Assembly (NCBI GenBank): GCA_016169945.1 | Contig: JADLSH010000027.1 | Location: 1 to 64,000, forward strand | From: Trachythela sp. YZ-2020 | Taxonomy: Eukaryota > Cnidaria > Anthozoa > Malacalcyonacea > Clavulariidae | Direction: 5' to 3' | DNA length: 64,000 bases | Shown: positions 31,041-42,643 of the stretch, one piece after another | Layout: each line of letters starts with the position of its first letter | Numbering within the stretch: the first letter of the stretch is position 1 | Notes under the pieces: model-generated | Seen by the model: the letters and a program-made list of their open reading frames with translations, nothing else | What the model was told of the DNA's origin: nothing | The model's database searches: none | Translations under genes and position numbers: made by a program

Positions 31041-32200
31041 TGAAACATATGTAATATGGAGATTGAGGCAGTTAAACATCCAGATATATAGTGTACAGTG
31101 GCATATTACACTTGATAAAATATTGGGGAAATAATTTAGGTTGTTAGCATATTCCTGCTCTTTTGTTACTGCAAATCTGAGTTCTTTTGGCTTAAATGAA
31201 TACAAATGTGGTTTAATTTTAGTCTACTGTAGGTATGTAGACATTCCTGGTAGTAAAGTCAATTGTAACAACTTTGTTACACCGACACGTCACTCTATCA
31301 GCTATCATTCTACAATTTGTAGAAATAATTGGAGGTAAGCTTGCCTCATTCAACCGCTAGTGCCAGATGGAGCATTACATTATTTTCTACAACACAAATT
31401 AAAGGTGTAGTCTAGAGCAATTTCAAGTTGGAGGCCAGGGCACTTTGTCTAATAAGGGCAGTACCTCTTCTTTTAGAAAATGGTACTTTTCCCATTGTTT
31501 TATCAGAAGGAAATGCCACTTTGAATAAAACTTGCGGGTGGCATGCTGCCCGGTTCCTTTGCCAATGGTATACAATGTTTATGTACCTATGGCGGGTAAA
31601 CCTATAGGGAAATTGACAACAGAACATGCTAGATGGATTGAAATTTTGACAGTATGTCAGGGCATCCCAGGGTGGGGAGATTTGACGTACTATTTCAAAA
31701 ACAAGTTTGAGTGTTTGATCACGGTATCAAAACACGAGAATTCTAATGATCAAACACACAGAACGAGTTTTTGAAATGGCGTCTCAAAACGAAAGGCAGT
31801 GAACCAATCAGGCGCCGTTTTAGGACAATCGCATTGATTTTTTGTTAAATTACCATGAATGAAACACTAGCGTTTGATTATCAAACACTAGTGTTTGATA
31901 CAGTGTTTTACCGGGTATGAAAGCCCATTCACGTGACGGAATGGAGCTGTATGATTGAGTAAATTGCTAATGAATTATTAATGAGTTTGAGAAATAATTA
32001 GCCACCATCTTAAAAAAACTTTAAGAACCTGGAACTAGAGTCAAGTGGCCAAAGCAATTATTACAGTCTGTAGCAGCCAGCAGTGTAGCTTAAGAAACAA
32101 CATGGATGGAAATATTTATATAAGTAAAATCTTTGTAATCCTGTGATTTAAAATAATTCATCCGTTCTTCTTTTGTATCCTATTTGACATTAAGGATTAT
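31041..32200. repeat. Decayed inverted repeats with GTGTTTGAT motifs
   Basis: From about 31700 to 31910, TGTTTGATCA, TGATCAAACA, CGTTTGATTATCAAACAC and AGTGTTTGATA recur on both strands, the pattern of a decayed palindromic MITE. Plus and minus ORFs around 31412-31774 show no domain. The first 600 bases hold nothing I can name. Confidence 0.5.
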
Positions 32201-32387
32201 ACAATTACTTTATGGTTTCCGTGTTTGGATGGCCTGATCCAAACACGTGGGAATGTTGCGAGAGTTAAGAAAAGCGCGCGAAATCTCGAGCCGAAGGCGA
32301 GTGATATTGCGAGCTTTTCTTAACTCGAGCAACATTCCCAAGTGTTTGGATTAGGCCATCCAAACACGGAAACCATAAAGTAATTGT
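32201..32387. mobile_element. Fold-back element, 187 bp, ~70 bp arms
   Basis: The left arm ACAATTACTTTATGGTTTCC and the right arm, its complement, enclose a further match through CGTGTTTGGATGGCCT, GGGAATGTTGC and AGTTAAGAAAAGC. The whole element would form a long hairpin. There is no ORF. Confidence 0.9.
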
Positions 32388-32418
32388 TTTATAAAATAAC
32401 AACAACACGATAGTCTTC

Positions 32419-32448
32419 CGTGTTTGGATGGCCTGATCCAAACACGGG
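32419..32448. repeat. 30 bp palindrome, extra copy
   Basis: CCGTGTTTGGAT, a 6 base centre, and ATCCAAACACGG. The same palindrome forms part of both arms of the neighbouring fold-back element. Confidence 0.85.
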
Positions 32449-33167
32449 TTTCGACCAATCAGAGCAGGCGTTATATACATGTTATTTTATAAGAAGTATT
32501 GAACATGTAGTGAAGTACTGTTACTATATATTTTAGGTGGTAAGGAAATTGCCATAGGTTGTCCCCAAAATGCTTAACATTTGATAGGTGCATAAACCTA
32601 CATACAATACGATTCTGTTACAAATACTATAGAAACTACAGTATTACATACCTCAAACGTCGACAAATGCATGACTGGCTGTGTTTGATTTTTGTATCAC
32701 TGTTATCAAATATCAATCCATTGCAGATTCAGCAACTTCCAGATTCATTGATCATTATACAGTAAATATGAACAATATTGCTCAGCTCTTGCATCTTGAT
32801 ACAAGTATGAACGTTATATCAAACGATACATGTTAAAAATAGCAAAGAGAAACTTCAAACTTTATATAAACACTCATAAATATTTCTTCGACTGCAGTTC
32901 GACTGTTTTATTTTTGTTTTCCCGCCGTTTCTGCGGCTGCGCCAGGCCTGCGCTCAGGCCAGCCACCCTCGATCGAGCGATGGAAGGGAGACTAGGGAGA
33001 GTGAATTGTACAGATTTTCATAGTAAAATAATCGCTAATACACTACAAATCGGACTTTTTGCTTGATATGGGTTGACTTTGGTAACTATCATTACTAAAT
33101 AAATGTAAAGGGACTAATACAAAATAGTTCCTGAATAGGAGTAAATTTATTCACGAAAAATATGTAG
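32449..33167. other. No gene seen
   Basis: Contains only short ORFs without domains and, at 32920-32990, a locally GC-richer stretch (CTGCGGCTGCGCCAGGCCTG). The last few bases include TTTTT on the minus strand at 33156-33160, which belongs to the tRNA gene. Confidence 0.4.
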
Positions 33168-33224
<57 letters not shown>

Positions 33225-33241
33225 AATTGCGCCACGGAGAC
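33168..33241 (-). tRNA. tRNA-Asn (anticodon GTT)
   Basis: On the minus strand the 74 bases start GTCTCCGTGGCGCAATTGGT and end CCCACCCGGGGACG. The acceptor stem GTCTCCG pairs with CGGGGAC (one G-U pair), the discriminator is G, the D arm holds GGCGCAATTGGTTAGCGC, the anticodon loop reads CTGTTAA with GTT, and the T arm has GGTGG-TTCAAGC-CCACC. A box and B box are both present, and TTTTT follows at 33160-33156 as a Pol III terminator. No CCA is encoded, as in eukaryotes, and there is no intron. It looks functional. Confidence 0.96.
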
Positions 33242-33902
33242 GGCTGTGTGCATGCTCTTAAATTTCCATATATAAACCTTTACGTTGCTAAATTGAGTAC
33301 TTCTAGTCTACAATATTAAAATATTTTAAAAACATTTTCAAAAACTCAGAGTCAAAAACTAGGCTCCTGATAAAACGTACAGTGTGCTCACTGCTGTGTG
33401 CTTCAATCCCAGAAAATTGCACCTTCGGGATACTAGCAGAGATCGACTATAAATTCTTCGATCAGCACAGAATCAGGGCCTTTTTTAACTAATGTACTGG
33501 AGGGGCCAAAGCCCCCCAGCCCCCATGTTGGCCCCCCAGTAAGCTATTTTGCCCCCCCCCCCCAGTGAAGGTCCCTTTTGTCCAAAGTACAAGCAAAAAG
33601 GGGGGGGGGTTGAGTTTAGAGGACAGTTATGGTATTCTCACAACAAAACTGGCTCCGTTTAGATGAGATATATCAAAAATTGTCTCTGAAAATGCAGGAA
33701 ATCAAGACACAGAGACTCAAGAATACAAAAATTTTCTGGGGAAGTACCCCCAGACCCCCCTTCACTTACCCACACCTGTAATACACCACCTACTTGTTAC
33801 GTCCCCTTTCGATGATGGCTCCTGTTCACCACTTTCCTTGGCAAATATGCAACGATTGAATTTACCAAATGACTCGGCAAAGCTGAACTATTCATCAGCA
33901 TG
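33242..33902. repeat. C-rich dispersed repeat remnants
   Basis: Stretches such as GGGGCCAAAGCCCCCCAGCC at about 33504, a run of twelve or more C at about 33553, a run of G at 33600 and TACCCCCAGACCCCCC at about 33749 resemble parts of the repeat at 26160-26830. No gene. Confidence 0.6.
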
Positions 33903-34087
33903 GACCACTTTCATAATTCAGATGAGTTTAAATATTCTTTTATGTGCATCTTAATAAGCCTTACCAGCCTCGTTTCTGTGACTTAAATTAAATAGAATTT
34001 ATTAACCTGAACGAGGTCAATGAGGCTTATTAAGATGCACATAAAAGAATATTTAAACTTATACTTATCTGAATTATGAAAGTGGTC
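33903..34087. mobile_element. MITE family M1, copy 1
   Basis: Inverted ends GACCACTTTCATAATTCAGA, then GTTTAAATATTCTTTTATG and TGCATCTTAATAAGCC in both arms, about 65 bases each. The right flank is TA and the left TG. A second copy lies at 41001-41169. Confidence 0.9.
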
Positions 34088-34091
34088 TACA

Positions 34092-34238
34092 GGGTGTATC
34101 ATAAAAAAGTGAACCCTTTGAAATTAAATACAATAGGGTACAATAGATTATTTGAAAGAAAATGCAAGTATGAAGTTCAATTTCAAAAGGTTCACTATTG
34201 TATTAAATTTCAAAGGGTTCACTTTTTTTTATACACCC
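34092..34238. mobile_element. MITE, 147 bp
   Basis: Ends GGGTGTAT and ATACACCC, followed inward by AAAAAAGTGAACCCTTTGAA and its complement, then AATACAATAG in both arms. About 45 bases of inverted repeat each side, no ORF. It directly adjoins the previous MITE. Confidence 0.88.
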
Positions 34239-35046
34239 ATTTTCCTCATTTTCCTCATTAAACTCCTATATTGTCGAAAAATATAAAATTGCAAGTTCAC
34301 TTATAGCAAAAGTGATTACAGAATCAGAAAGCTTAGAAAAAGTTATATTAAGACATGTAAGTGGTTACCATGATTTTTCAAATCCTTCTTGAGTTACAAG
34401 CTGTTAAATACGCATTTTCAAGCTAGTACCCAGGCTTTTCGCGCGATTTCGTGGCATTTTTTCCATTTTGGAACAGCAATAACTCGAAATCGGTTGGGAA
34501 AATAAAGGTAAGCGCTTAAGTGACCTATATATAGTTTTTTGCAAGCTTTCCAATGATGTAAGTCATTATTGCTTTAAATGAACTTGGAATTTCACGGTTT
34601 TACAAGTATAGGAGTTTAATGAGGAAAATGAAAAAGAACCCAAATTTTACGCCGGCGACTTTAATTTTTCAGATGCCTCCATATCTAAAAGTTATTGTCA
34701 TATCAAAGTCTATACTTCCTGCAAATATGGTGCTTTTATCACAAAATGAACAATTCTTACACTTAACCGCCAGACTAAAAAGAGATATGGAACTCGCACG
34801 TGATTTCCGCTGATCAGTGGACTTTCGGTTCTAAGTTCATGTTACGCGCACAATAGAGTTTAATAGTGTTAGGGATTGGGGTCGGGATTGGGGTCAAGAT
34901 CAAAGAGAAATATTCGTGACTCGTAACATGGCCTTATAACCGGACTTGGTCCACTTTTTTAATGCTCGATTGCGCATGCGCGAGCCTCTGGCAAGTGTCA
35001 TGTAGGAAAAACCCAAATTTTGGCAATAAAACAGCTATTTTAAAGT
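34239..35046. other. No gene seen
   Basis: AT-rich sequence with short ORFs. A phrase TAAACTCCTATA occurs near 34259 and its complement TATAGGAGTTTAATGAGGAA near 34606, so 34245-34625 may itself be a decayed fold-back element. Confidence 0.45.
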
Positions 35047-35162
35047 GCTTATGAACGCAAAATGGGTTTTTATTGATTCGGATAGAACATAAAAGGTTAG
35101 TTAATAAGTTCTAGATTAGTTTTTGGCTTAGACTTTTAGTTTCGGAGATATAAAGGCTCAAA
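35047..35162. repeat. 116 bp arm, inverted mate at 37507-37622
   Basis: GCTTATGAACGCAAAATGGG to GATATAAAGGCTCAAA recurs as the reverse complement at 37507-37622 with roughly 90% identity by eye. The two arms enclose 2.3 kb that has no obvious coding capacity. Confidence 0.85.
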
Positions 35163-36326
35163 GTCGCTATTTTGGAAAAAAAGTAGCGTCTTCCGGGGGA
35201 CTGGGTCCCAGGAACGTGTGTATTTAATTTTACTATAAAAACAATTACATTTGGATAAATCATCTTGAAAAGTCGGCTATTTCTTGAGGAAAAAAACACA
35301 TTTTTGAACTCAAACACATTTTTGAGTGTGTAAAGTAACCCTTCTAGTGGTTTGCATCGTCAATCGTGGAATATAGACGAAGGAATGGATTAAATGCGAT
35401 TTCAAAGTCGATCGTGGAGACGACCATGACACTTGATGACAGTAACTTATGTCTATAAATTCTGGGACATAGATGCCTCTTCTGGCGAACCAATTGCTTA
35501 TAAAATTCTCTCGAAAGAAGAAATAAATGAACGAATGCAAGGGTTAAAAGTTTGTTGGAATGGAACTTAAACTTTTTACTGCATTTTATAGTCTTCATGC
35601 CTTCATGGACATGGGAATCGGTTGCATTTCATTTCTACACCTGCTTTAAAGTTGGTTCTCACTTTAGCCAGGAAGCTTGTTTCCCTACAAATTTTACATT
35701 CAAATTTGCCCAAAATTTGGACATTTTCAAGAATAATAACTGGTTAACTGCAACTGAAAGATGATCAATACACGGATATCATAAACTGGATATATAGATA
35801 TATATATGGAATTATTGTGACAACACTAAACATTAATTGCCACATAAATAGGCTTAGAATAATATTCATCTTTTGAGAATGTTTTAGTGGGGGAAACATA
35901 TCTAATTTAATAAGCCATAAGGCCAGTATGTGATCTGCAAAACTTCATACTTTCTATTACAGTAGCTTTGCCTGTGTGGGCAGAGCAAACATGCTTCAAC
36001 TTTCACATTAGATGTAAGATGTCTGGTGTGAGAGTGATGTTTGCTTTACTCATAGTGTACACATATCCAACTTTCTTGGCATGCCCACATAACTGATTTA
36101 AGTAACTCGGAAAGGTGCTTCTCTGTGCAGGTAAAACGACTTCCTCCCCATGGAGGAAAATGGATGTTGACCCCCTCCCCTACCAGATGTCCGTCCTTCA
36201 CATTTTAGAAGTGGAATCTCTCCTTCCAGATGGGTAAAAGTTCCTCCAAAGTGGGAGTCTGGCTCTTTTCTAGGTAACCCATTACCCAAAAAGCAGCTAA
36301 AGTTTAGCCGATCCAATCAAGCGCAG
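35163..36326. other. No gene seen
   Basis: Short opposing ORFs at 35310-35598 and 35552-35764 lack domains. The segment lies between the inverted arms at 35047 and 37507 and may be part of one element. Confidence 0.4.
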
Positions 36327-36388
36327 TTAACCCATTAATTGGCAGTACTCTACCACTGATGAGTAAAATTTGCCAATTAATGGGTTAA
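36327..36388. repeat. Short hairpin, 18 bp arms
   Basis: TTAACCCATTAATTGGCA at 36327-36344 and its exact complement at 36371-36388 with a 26 base loop. Probably a miniature fold-back element. Confidence 0.85.
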
Positions 36389-37506
36389 GCCAATCCAATC
36401 AAAGGGCTGAGCTATTAAAAGTGAACTTGCCCCCAAGAGACAATAGAGTCACACTGCAACATATATTGATAAAGATGTTTAATAAATATTTAATTAAAAT
36501 GTTAATTCATCTTTCACTGATGGTTCCAGTTTACTTCACTGATAATCTAGATGAAATTACAAACAAATAGTTTAATAGGCTATACAATTTTGAAGTGTAT
36601 CTCTCTATTTAGGGAATTTTCTCTTAGCCTCCCTAAGGTTCTTCAAATAGGTGGCTTAGGGACCAAGGAATAACCGCAGAAATGCCTGATACTCAGGTTA
36701 AGGTGGTTCCACTAGTGGGACAGTGCAACACTTGGTGATCAACTTTGTGCCAAATACATGTATCAATTAAACATATAGCATCAGTATCTCACTGTCATAT
36801 AAAACATTTGACATTGACCACATGTGTAGGATAATACAAGACACTGAAAGTCCACATATAAAGTAGGTTGAAGTCTAAAAGTAGAATGGCCTATTAATTT
36901 ATATTAGTTAAATACCATAAAGGCATTAAAGTTGTGATAATTTCCACATTGAAACATATATGATATATTATTCTATAACAGCAGTATGTAATCTCTCAGA
37001 GGTAGAAGCACTTCAATCGATTTGTGCGTCAACAAACACCGTTGTACACCGGACATGCCCGGCGCAGAACCTTTCATCCATACTGGCTTCAATGACATTG
37101 TATATTAAGCAAATAATATGCACATTTAGGTGACATGATTCAACGTTAAATATCCAAAGTTCATACGCGCGAATAGACATCATTGCATTTGTTAAAATCA
37201 CAGCTTACCTGTATTTTGATTCCTGTCCTATGTTGGGACAACTGGGTACATTAGTCTTTGTTTATAGGTCGATAACTATGGCCTGTATTTGCCACCAAAT
37301 GTCTCAGATCGATGAGTTTCGGTGTCCTCTTTTCTATCGGTTTAAAGCCGCAATAGGTGATTTATCATCCAAAAAAGGTGTCAGATAGCTAGATATATTA
37401 CTGTTGGTACTTTCTGTGTAAGATCACGCACAAACGAAACATCGTTTAGACAAAATATGCAAAAAAACACAAGATATCGATATCTTCGCCATATATTTCT
37501 TAGTTG
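36389..37506. other. No gene seen
   Basis: AT-rich, no ORF with a domain and no repeat that I could pair. Confidence 0.4.
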
Positions 37507-37622
37507 TTTGAGCCTTTATATCTCCGAAACTAAAAGTCTAAGCCAAAAACTAATCTAGAACTTACTAACTAACTTTTCACGCCTTATCCGAATCAATAAA
37601 AACCCATTTTGCGTTCATAAGC
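37507..37622. repeat. 116 bp arm, inverted mate of 35047-35162
   Basis: Complement of the left arm, with small substitutions (for example GATAAGGCGTGAAAAGTTAG against GATAGAACATAAAAGGTTAG). Confidence 0.85.
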
Positions 37623-38019
37623 TTAAAGAGTATATCTGGATGATTTTTTACATCGTTCACCATTTTTACAAATGGGCTAAGGACTAGAGCATTTTAACAA
37701 GAAATGGCCTTATAAAAACGCTTTGGTACGAAGAAAAACGGGAAAAACATGCCTCAAGGAGTGTATTTTCAGTCAAATTTACTTTGACAAATCGATTTTA
37801 ATTTCCCAAACTCTTCAACTTTGGAAGCCTATATCTTCATAAAATACTTAGTTTCCGAGGAGATCTTAAACTTACAAGGTTAGTGCAAAGTTTTTTCCAG
37901 ATTTTATTCATTAAAGGCATTAAAGAATATTAAAGTCCGAAAACAAAAAGACACTGGAAGCCATGTATCCGTATAGTTAGACCGTATGAGCTAACCTTGT
38001 CTTGGACGAAACCTACCTT
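37623..38019. other. No gene seen
   Basis: About 400 bases without a feature. Confidence 0.4.
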
Positions 38020-38028
38020 GTTTATGTA

Positions 38029-38992
38029 GAGGGCCGTAGCTAACCCCTGATGGTTGGGGGGGTGCAGATGAAAAATTTCCGAATGGTTCTCTAAATTTCC
38101 GAATAACATTGTTCCGAATGTATTTTATACGGATGTTCAAAATCTTTAGTTTACAAGTGAATAAGTGATTGCTGAACCCTCGGTTAACATAGCGTACGTA
38201 TAAAAATGTCAGTTTCACAATAAGGCAATACGCATACAGGCCTCTAATTAAGATGTAAAATTTTGGGTCCCTGAAATGGTATTTTCTCCATCGTAAAATA
38301 CACAATTTAGACTGTATATTTCAGCACTATAAAGTCTATATATAAAATATTGGAGCTTGTTATGTGTTTTCGGCCTCATGGCCTCAGTGTATGCATAATT
38401 TAATAATTTCGTCTCTGATTCTGCTGCAGCGCGCATCTATTAAGTTTTTTATGCCTAAACTATTTTGTCATCTTTGACAAAAATATCAGAATTAGAATGA
38501 TCGCGTTGGAAAAAACTGAATTAGAATGATCGCGTTGGAAAGAGTTTTATAAGCTCATAAACATCACTTTTCGTTGGGCAGTTCAATGGCTGCAGAACGG
38601 TTTAAAGGGATTTTTCGTTCAGTTCAAACAGTTAAGTTTTCAATTTTCAGTTTATATCGCTATAATTGCTTGGGACCCGCTATTTCAGTATTTCCGATTA
38701 AATAAATCAATGATTAGTAATTCGGAAAATGAAGTTCGTATTTGTGACACATTCCAATGGAAATTATCTCAATAAACAAACAATTCAGTCGCTTTTGTAC
38801 CTTTGGACTGAAACTTCGCACTTCTGAATAGGATTCAAGTTTCTGAAAACGAATCTCATAGTTTCAGCGAGTACTATATCACTCTTCAGTGATTCAAATT
38901 TTGTTATTTTATGTTTCAGTTATTTTCCGAATGGATAAGTAATTTTCCGAACATATCAATTCTCAAAAAATACCCCCCCTCGCTACGGCCCT
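38029..38992. mobile_element. Non-autonomous element, 963 bp, 9 bp target duplication
   Basis: The ends are AGGGCCGTAGCTA with a following GGGGGGGTG and, in complement, AGGGCCGTAGCGAGGGGGGGT. Inside each end, TTTCCGAATG-type phrases are repeated in both orientations. The flanks carry GTTTATGTA at 38020-38028 and 38993-39001. The ORFs inside (38305-37991 and 38436-38248, minus) show no domain, so it depends on a partner. Confidence 0.85.
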
Positions 38993-39390
38993 GTTTATGT
39001 ACTTTTATACCACAATGTAAAAGACCGCCTTATTTGTTGAAAGCTCAAAAATTTGCTTTAAAATGCGGTTTTATTGTGCCCTGCGCCAGTAAATATGAAT
39101 AAACTTTAAACGAGAGAAACGAAGTTTTGAATTAGGCCGTAAGATGAGCATCCAAAAGATGCAATTCCGTTGCACCCCTCGTGGAACTACGTAATTTTCA
39201 CATGAATCAATAGATAAAAACTTAGTTTATCAGAATCCGTTGCTCCCCAAGCGAAACAGGTGCACAATTGGGAAAAAAATCCCTCCAAAGTTTGCTATTT
39301 TCGCGCTTCGAAACATTCGAACCGCCATTGTTTTGGTAGCAAATACGCATGCGCATGTCAGCCAAACTCGCATTGCGCACGCACAGACAG

Positions 39391-40518
39391 AAAAATGGGT
39401 TTTCCCTGTGGGTTTTCCCCGATTTCCCCAGTAAAAACAACAAAATAAAATCACGGAATAGAGATCAAACCTTGTAATATTATCGAATAAATACACACAC
39501 ATTAAATATTGTTTAAAACACATTGTACATGTTGCTTGCCCATATGCTAAATCACTTAATTAACTCACTTAAATCAATCACTAAATTCATTGGCTATTGT
39601 TTGAAAATACCGTTTTAACGTTTAATTCTACTTATTCATCCTAATTCAATACAAATTTGTGCGAGGTAAAAAACGCACCTGTACCAAACAGGACAGAGAA
39701 TATATAAATATACATACAATTTACACGATCAAGGAACAAATTAAATATTTCGCTAAACTAAAGCCTTGGCCAAACATTATAAGAAACATTGTCGCATTCC
39801 TACCAAATTCAGAAACATTTGATGAAACACGCTTTCTCCGTTTGCCGACGCTGGTAGGACAATATGACATACCGAAACATTGGTAAGACAAATAATATGA
39901 CAAATATCTTTGCGCAATAATGTTTCCCAGTTTGTCACGGGCTTTAAGGGATATTTATATAAACTCCTAGGAAAACCTCTGATTGAATCTTTAATGTCTT
40001 ATTGAATAACTATGCAAGATACGTTTGGCGTTTCTTAAATTGTGCATTCCATCCATCACTTAAGTATATTCTATGGATACCAATCTTGGATTTGGACCAA
40101 CTTTTCCATTTGTTCCAACCATCTTTTCCAACCATCTTTTCCAACCATCTGTTCCAACCGATGAAGCCGGACTGCACCAGTGAAGGACCTTTAACTGTGA
40201 AAGAAACATGTCCCAGGCACCAACTCGAAATTCATCGTAAAAAAAGATAAATTGGGAGGAAATATAAAATCCAAAATTTCATCATAACAGATTATCAGTG
40301 CAATAAAATCCCACTTATTGGATCCTGGCCAAGGGCCTATGCTCAAAACGAGATTGCATGTATTCTACAATAAGCTGTCCTGGCTTTTGTCTGGTAAAGT
40401 ATACTTCTCGTATTTGAACTATTACACATATTTGATATTGTGACATAAGTTGGTATTTAGCCACTATCTAGAATAACAAGGAACGATTTAGAATTTCCCT
40501 CAGTTTCTGTGTTGGAAT
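39391..40518. repeat. Interior of the inverted-arm segment, 13 bp tandem repeat
   Basis: TTTTCCAACCATC and close forms occur four times in tandem at 40103-40162. Short ORFs around 39659-39903 have no domain. Confidence 0.5.
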
Positions 40519-41895
40519 TCAGATCATCATGGTACAGCTCTCTTCATCGTTGTTTTCAGACTTATTTGACATATGTTCCTCAACCAATTCAGAAGAATCC
40601 AAATTTTCCACATATACAATCTCACTAACATTTCTCATTTTCGGTACACAGAACACAAGTTGGGGATAACTTTTCATCAGTCGTTGCTTGAGTTTAAAAG
40701 CTCTATATTTAGATGCATCCACATTCTCGGTGTCCTTAGCAATGATAACAAATTTCTCCAGCAAATCTTTCATATATTTTATTTGCTTATTTCCGACGAC
40801 CTCCGTCTCGATTACTTTCTTACAGAAAACATCATAAGACTTCTCGTACACTGATGTAGATCTTTCAGTCTCCGATTGCTTCTTCGTCTCTCTGGTGAGA
40901 AATTTTGCACAATTGCAGTAGCAAACTTTGTGATAGCGGGCTTCCAGTGCTACACAGTGTTTCCCCCGTTCATCATTCTTTCTCTTGGCAGCTGTACATA
41001 GACCACTTTCATAATTCAGACGAGTTTAAATATTCTTTTTAATAAGCCTTACCAGCCTCGTTTCTGTGCATGAAATTGAAAATAATTTATTAATTTTAAC
41101 GATGTTAATAAGGCTTATCAAAATGCACATAAAAGAATATTTAAACTCATCTCAATTATGAAAGTGGTCTATAGAAGACCAGCATCAATTGTTTCTGCCA
41201 ACATCAGTGGGGTTCTTCTTCTCTTCTAAGTTACCTAAAGTGAAACAAAATGATTGAACTAAATATCTGCTAATAGCAAAGGTTGGATGTTTGTAGCATT
41301 AGAAACTACTTTACCCGAAATAAACTTAATTGATCACAATTCAAGATATTTTAAAACCAATCCCCAGAATGTTGTGCACATTGCGCTAGTATTATACCTA
41401 AAAATGACCATACCTTGTCTAGTGAGAACCAAGAGGCGTCTCTTCCACAAATAATACATATCTCTGGGAGTACATGCTCGTTTAGGCAGGGTTTATAGCT
41501 TCTGCGAGACTGCGACTGATTGACGTGTAATTTTTCGCCTTGATTCTATTGGCTCCACTTCCACATGTGGTTCTTCGGTAGAAGTTACAGTTTTAGAGCT
41601 AGTTCCTTCTCCTTTTTCTTCTTTTCTCTGTTGTCTACGGATCTTCTCTTCATCACAAAATCTCTTCCAGCATTTCATATGATTGTACCATTCTATGAAT
41701 TGACAGACCGTCATCGATGTTCTCGTACGATTTCTTAGCTATTTCAGCTTGTTGACATTTAAGTTTGGTCCATTTAGACCTACACTCAAGAAATTTCTTA
41801 AGCCTTTGGCGTGTAACTTTGCAAAGTTGCTCGGTAACGCCATCAAAATGCATAAAACATGAGGATATTCGAGTTTTATAAATATTTTCAGCCAT
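40519..41895 (-). pseudogene. Broken Cys-rich gene of a lineage-expanded family, split by a MITE
   Basis: The start ATG at 41895 gives MAENIYKTRISSCFMHFDG and a Lys-rich helix (RQRLKKFLECRSKW). The reading frame then shifts twice: near 41700 to CWKRFCDEEKIRRQQRKEEK, and near 41515 to SYKPCLNEHVLPEICIICGR, ending at the donor GTATGG (41413-41408). A second exon starts about 41225 (KRRRTPLMLAETIDAG), is interrupted by the TA-flanked MITE at 41001-41169, and resumes as AAKRKNDERGKHCVALEARY, then HKVCYCNCAKFLTR and a coiled C-terminal part to the stop at 40519. CxxC plus ARYHxxCY suggests a zinc-binding module. I remember similar proteins as very numerous in cnidarian gene sets; their role is unknown to me. 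Confidence 0.6.
41001..41169. mobile_element. MITE family M1, copy 2, inside a coding exon
   Basis: Ends GACCACTTTCATAATTCAGA and its near complement, flanked on both sides by TA, as with Tc1/mariner-type target duplication. It shares AGTTTAAATATTCTTTT and AATAAGCCTTACCAGCCTCG with the copy at 33903-34087. It separates two in-family coding parts of the Cys-rich gene. Confidence 0.9.
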
Positions 41896-42215
41896 GATTG
41901 TTTGCATAAACTTTGCGTGTTTCCACTTCGAAGCATGTGCGTGTTTGTGCGCGTGCGCAGTTCGAGTTTGACTGAAATGCGCATGCGTATTTGCTACCAA
42001 TACAATGGCGGTTCGAATATTTCGAAGCGCGAAAATAGCAAACTTTGGAGGGATTTGTTTCCCAATTGTGCACCTGTTTCGCTTGGGGAGCAACGGATTC
42101 TGATAAAGTAAGTTTTTATCTATTGATTCATGTGAAAATTATGTAGTTCCACGAGGGGTGCAACGGAATCCGTTTTCTAAGCATCTTTTAATTTGGATGT
42201 TCATCCTGCGGCCTA

Positions 42216-42643
42216 AATGTGAATTGGCCAAACCGCTAAGCGAAGCGCAAGTGAGAATAATACAATGTCAACAAAACGATTAAACTGTCAATCATGCAAC
42301 CGGATGTGACATCCTATTAACATTAACTGTTATCAATAAACAAACACAATGTCAATTGTGGCGCTGATGCAAAACAAAATGGCAATCTGTTATACTTCCC
42401 AAACTTTGGCAGGCTGTTTCTACTATAAAGAAAACATTAAAAACAATTCAACTTTTCCTACGTGTTCATGCAGTTTCGGCACAGAATACAATGTCAACTA
42501 TCAATAAACAAGCTTTCAAAGCACCAAAACAACATGTAGTATATTTGCATGTCTTTTGTTTCACACTCACCCCTGGCTTTCAACGATAAATAAATGTTGT
42601 TTAGAAGCTCAAATGTGTTTTAAAAACAAACAAAAGTGATCAC
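42216..42643. other. No gene seen
   Basis: About 430 bases of AT-rich sequence without ORF or repeat match. Confidence 0.4.

Larger units (their letters stand above)
39133..42215. mobile_element. ~3.1 kb segment with ~260 bp inverted arms
   Basis: 39133-39390 and 41943-42215 are inverted copies with about 90% identity by eye. Shared landmarks are TAGGCCG(T/C)A, GTTGCACCCCTCGTGGAAC, CATGAATCAATAGATAAAAA, CCGTTGCTCCCCAAGCGAAA and CGCATGCGCAT. They bracket the broken Cys-rich gene at 40519-41895, whose start codon lies just inside the right arm, so the arm could carry its promoter. No target duplication is obvious. It may be a transposon with long TIRs or a chance pairing of two promoter copies. 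Confidence 0.65.

Noticed and set aside
36356..36363. CTGATGAG, the hammerhead ribozyme core
   Set aside because: No GAAA box and no stem arrangement follows; it lies in the loop of a short hairpin element.
39240..39448. Two plus-strand ORFs in the left inverted arm
   Set aside because: The arm is a repeat whose mate at 41943-42215 is also open by chance; no domain and the frames are not carried into a gene.
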